Of a stretch of DNA of 64,000 bases, positions 61,975 through 64,000 are shown one piece after another. Source of the stretch: Pontibacter sp. HSC-14F20 (GTDB lineage: Bacteria > Bacteroidota > Bacteroidia > Cytophagales > Hymenobacteraceae); the NCBI RefSeq assembly GCF_019599265.1, contig NZ_JAHZTC010000003.1, forward strand, positions 1 through 64,000, written 5' to 3'. Under the pieces are notes generated by a model. The model worked only from the letters and a program-made list of their open reading frames with translations, did no database searches and was not told where the DNA came from. How positions within the stretch are numbered: position 1 is the stretch's first letter; each line of letters starts with the position of its first letter. The translations under genes were made by a program, and so were the position numbers.

Positions 61975-64000
61975 ATGAAAACATTATTACAACTGCATGA
62001 CGCCAAAATGCGCCTTATTGACCTTTCCAAATGGCTGCCTCTATGCCTTACTTTACTTTTATGCCTGGCCAGTACTAGGCAGGCACAAGGTCAGGAAATT
62101 GAGTGGGATAAGACAATTGGCGGCTTTGACGATGACGCACTTACTTCCTTGCAGCAAACTGCTGATGGAGGCTACATACTCGGTGGCTACTCTAAATCGG
62201 ACATCAGCGGTGATAAAAGTGAATCCTCAAAGGGTTTTTATGATTATTGGATCGTAAAGCTCGATGCAAACGGAAATAAAGAATGGGATAAAACATATGG
62301 CGGGAGTAGCTCTGACATACTAATAACTATAAAACAGACCCAGGACGGAGGTTATATTTTGGGTGGAAGGTCCTACTCTGACATTAGCGGGGATAAAAAC
62401 GGGCCTTTACGTGGCTCTGAAGACTATTGGATAATAAAGCTCGATGCAACCGGAAACAAAGAGTGGGACAGGACATTTGGTGGGGATGGGCAAGATATCT
62501 TCACCTCCATTCAACAAACCGGCGATGGAGGGTATATCCTTGGAGGATTTTCTGATTCAGGCATCAGCGGAGACAAAAGCGAGGCACAAAAGGGTTCTGG
62601 TGATGAATTAGTATGGGACTATTGGGTGGTCAAGGTTGATGCAAGCGGTAATAAGGAGTGGGACAGAACCATTGGAGGAAATGATAGTGATAGACTCCAG
62701 GCAATTCAGCAAACCTTGGACGGAGGTTACATCTTGGGAGGCTACTCGAACTCAGGCATCAGCGATGATAAGAGCGAAGCCTCACGAGGAGGCTATGATT
62801 TTTGGATTGTTAAAATAAATGCAAACGGCGGTATAGTGTGGGACAAAACATATGGTGGCGACAATCATGAAGTATTTGGCTCTTTGCAACAAATTGCTCT
62901 TGAGCAAACCTTAGATGGAGGTTATATTTTAGGTGGTAGCTCAGCCTCAGGTATAAGCGGTGACAAAACTGAAGTGAACAGGGGGCAAGGTGATGATGCG
63001 TTTAACTATGACTTTTGGGTAGTAAAGATCGACGCAAATGGAGCTAAGGAGTGGGACAAAACTTTTGGAGGAGATTCAAATGACAATCTGGTTTCCCTGC
63101 AACAAACTATTGACAACGGTTACATACTGGGGGGATCATCTGAATCAGGAATAAGCGGAGAGAAAAGCGAGCCTTCAGGAGAAGAGAGTAATGATTATTG
63201 GGTAGTGAAGATTGATGCCAACGGCATATTGGAGTGGGAGAAAACAATTGGAGGGAATGGTATAGATATGTTGCAATCCTTACAACAGACGCTAGACGGT
63301 GGTTATATCCTTGGAGGTAGCTCGAATGCTGGTGCAGGAAGAGATAAAACTGAACCCAATTACGCTACAATAGATCCAGAAAGCACAGACTATTGGATCG
63401 TAAAACTGAGCGGCGAATCCACTTGCACACCACCTACTCCTGCTATTGCTGTTATTCCTTCTTCCAAGGTATATACAGGCGGTGATCCAGCAACTCTATA
63501 CTTGGGCTATGGCCCTCAGCGGGTACGCCTGCAGGCAAGTGGGGCTGAGCGTTACGAATGGAATCCAGCCACTGGTCTGAGTAGCAGAACCTTAGCGGAT
63601 CCTATCTTTACACCTACTGCTGCCGGCACCTATACTTTCACCTTGACAGCCTATAACGGCACTTGCTCTACTATCGCTTCTGTAACGATCACAGTAGAGG
63701 ATGTACGTTGCGGCAATGGCAAAGTGCTGGTTTGTCACAATGGGAAGCCACTTTGCATCGCAACTGCCGCCGTAGAAGCTCACCTGCGCAATCACAAAGG
63801 AGACAAACTCGGCAACTGTACACCTGCTTCAGCAGTAGCTGGCACACCAATTATGGCACTAAGGGCTTATCCAAACCCTTTCCAGGACAGAACAAATGTA
63901 GAGTTTTCGCTTACTGAAACTGGGGCTTACCGCCTCGAGTTATACAACGCTAATGGCAAAATGCTAAGTAAAGTCGCACAGGGCAAGGGCAAAGCCGGCG
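61975..64000 (+). CDS. Repeat-rich surface protein with PKD-like domain and T9SS sorting tail (incomplete at 3' end)
   Basis: An open frame from the ATG at 61975 runs beyond the window end, at least 675 residues. An N-terminal signal peptide (hydrophobic run LPLCLTLLLCLAS, cut near AQGQ) is followed by seven ~60-residue repeats (62101-63420), each with EWD-x-T-x-GG, DGGYILGG, SGDKSE and DYWIVK-x-DANG. A PKD/CNA-like beta domain comes next (~63430-63700), then the Cys/His mini-domain (63709-63819) and the start of a T9SS sorting domain (YPNPFQDRTNVEF). It is a paralogue, in layout, of the preceding gene: both likely surface adhesin or scaffold proteins. Confidence 0.88.
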   Translation, partial: MKTLLQLHDAKMRLIDLSKWLPLCLTLLLCLASTRQAQGQEIEWDKTIGGFDDDALTSLQQTADGGYILGGYSKSDISGDKSESSKGFYDYWIVKLDANGNKEWDKTYGGSSSDILITIKQTQDGGYILGGRSYSDISGDKNGPLRGSEDYWIIKLDATGNKEWDRTFGGDGQDIFTSIQQTGDGGYILGGFSDSGISGDKSEAQKGSGDELVWDYWVVKVDASGNKEWDRTIGGNDSDRLQAIQQTLDGGYILGGYSNSGISDDKSEASRGGYDFWIVKINANGGIVWDKTYGGDNHEVFGSLQQIALEQTLDGGYILGGSSASGISGDKTEVNRGQGDDAFNYDFWVVKIDANGAKEWDKTFGGDSNDNLVSLQQTIDNGYILGGSSESGISGEKSEPSGEESNDYWVVKIDANGILEWEKTIGGNGIDMLQSLQQTLDGGYILGGSSNAGAGRDKTEPNYATIDPESTDYWIVKLSGESTCTPPTPAIAVIPSSKVYTGGDPATLYLGYGPQRVRLQASGAERYEWNPATGLSSRTLADPIFTPTAAGTYTFTLTAYNGTCSTIASVTITVEDVRCGNGKVLVCHNGKPLCIATAAVEAHLRNHKGDKLGNCTPASAVAGTPIMALRAYPNPFQDRTNVEFSLTETGAYRLELYNANGKMLSKVAQGKGKAG
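62101..63420 (+). repeat. Seven ~60-codon repeats in the terminal surface-protein gene
   Basis: Each unit is about 180-210 bp. At protein level the units share EWD, GG, QQT-x-DGGYILGG, SGDK and DYWIVKLDANG but differ in internal length, repeats three, five and seven carrying insertions. DNA similarity among units is only partial, so they are old. Confidence 0.85.

Larger units (their letters stand above)
1..64000. repeat. Interspersed AGGTATA/TATACCT motif, whole window
   Basis: The heptamer AGGTATA or its complement TATACCT, usually extended to CAGGTATAGC / GCTATACCTG, recurs on both strands inside genes and between them. By hand I find about seven in bases 1-3000 and five in 44990-45125. 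A given heptamer should occur roughly eight times on both strands in the whole window. It is sparse in 7916-8389, 29290-30440 and 58700-64000. It behaves like a highly iterated short motif rather than a transposable repeat, because the sequence around each copy is unrelated. Its function is unknown to me. Confidence 0.85.

Noticed and set aside
1-64000. CRISPR array
   Set aside because: The only frequent repeat is a 7-10-mer at irregular distances inside genes; there are no regular repeat-spacer units or cas genes.

Overview
The window looks like chromosomal DNA of a Bacteroidota bacterium, most likely the Cytophagales/Hymenobacteraceae (Pontibacter-like). The reasons are two cell-surface proteins with type IX secretion (T9SS) sorting tails, a beta-barrel TonB receptor with a carboxypeptidase-like N-terminus, Bacteroidota-style -33/-7 promoters without clear Shine-Dalgarno sequences, and a typical set of families (ctlX, DUF2975 with a YozG-like HTH, RluF, flotillin with a DUF3686 ATPase). 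A short motif, AGGTATA/TATACCT, is scattered through genes and gaps on both strands far above chance and is the most striking property of the window.

Layout. 0-2.7 kb: the end of an IS630-like transposase, a gene tail that has lost its 5' end, and a radical SAM gene. 2.8-11.3 kb, minus strand: a membrane module of a YqiJ-like OB-fold protein, a YqiK-like flotillin and a giant DUF3686 AAA+ ATPase, with an AT-rich orphan gene wedged in. 11.4-28.7 kb: mostly single metabolic genes (CAT-like acetyltransferase, KAS III, Mut7-C RNase, TonB receptor, purine permease, flavin monooxygenase, MpaB oxygenase, bestrophin, intradiol dioxygenase lipoprotein, M48 protease, aldose epimerase, LysR regulator with threonine synthase). 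28.9-32.6 kb: mgsA, then an AT-rich cassette-like pair of membrane proteins, GNAT, HTH/DUF2975 and DUF421. 32.7-39.4 kb: four overlapping signalling genes (large hybrid kinase, CheR, receiver-less CheB, second hybrid kinase). 39.7-45 kb: sugar-lactone oxidase with an ASRT-family protein, DUF2721, pepD, EamA and GNAT. 45-52.5 kb: nucleotidyltransferase, a divergent GH2-type glycosidase / GT2 synthase pair, an Arg/Gly/Tyr-rich disordered protein, GH25 lysozyme and a D-threonine aldolase-like enzyme. 52.7-58.7 kb: hemN and hemJ for haem synthesis, a zinc-ribbon protein, rluF, an AEC carrier and ctlX. 58.7-64 kb: two large repeat proteins with T9SS tails, the second running off the window.

Working units. 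The YqiJ/flotillin/ATPase genes probably form one membrane-surveillance complex. The hybrid kinase/CheR/CheB cluster is a translationally coupled two-component network. hemN and hemJ are two steps of one pathway. The last two genes are paralogous surface proteins sharing a Cys/His mini-domain and sorting signal. No tRNA, rRNA or CRISPR array was seen.
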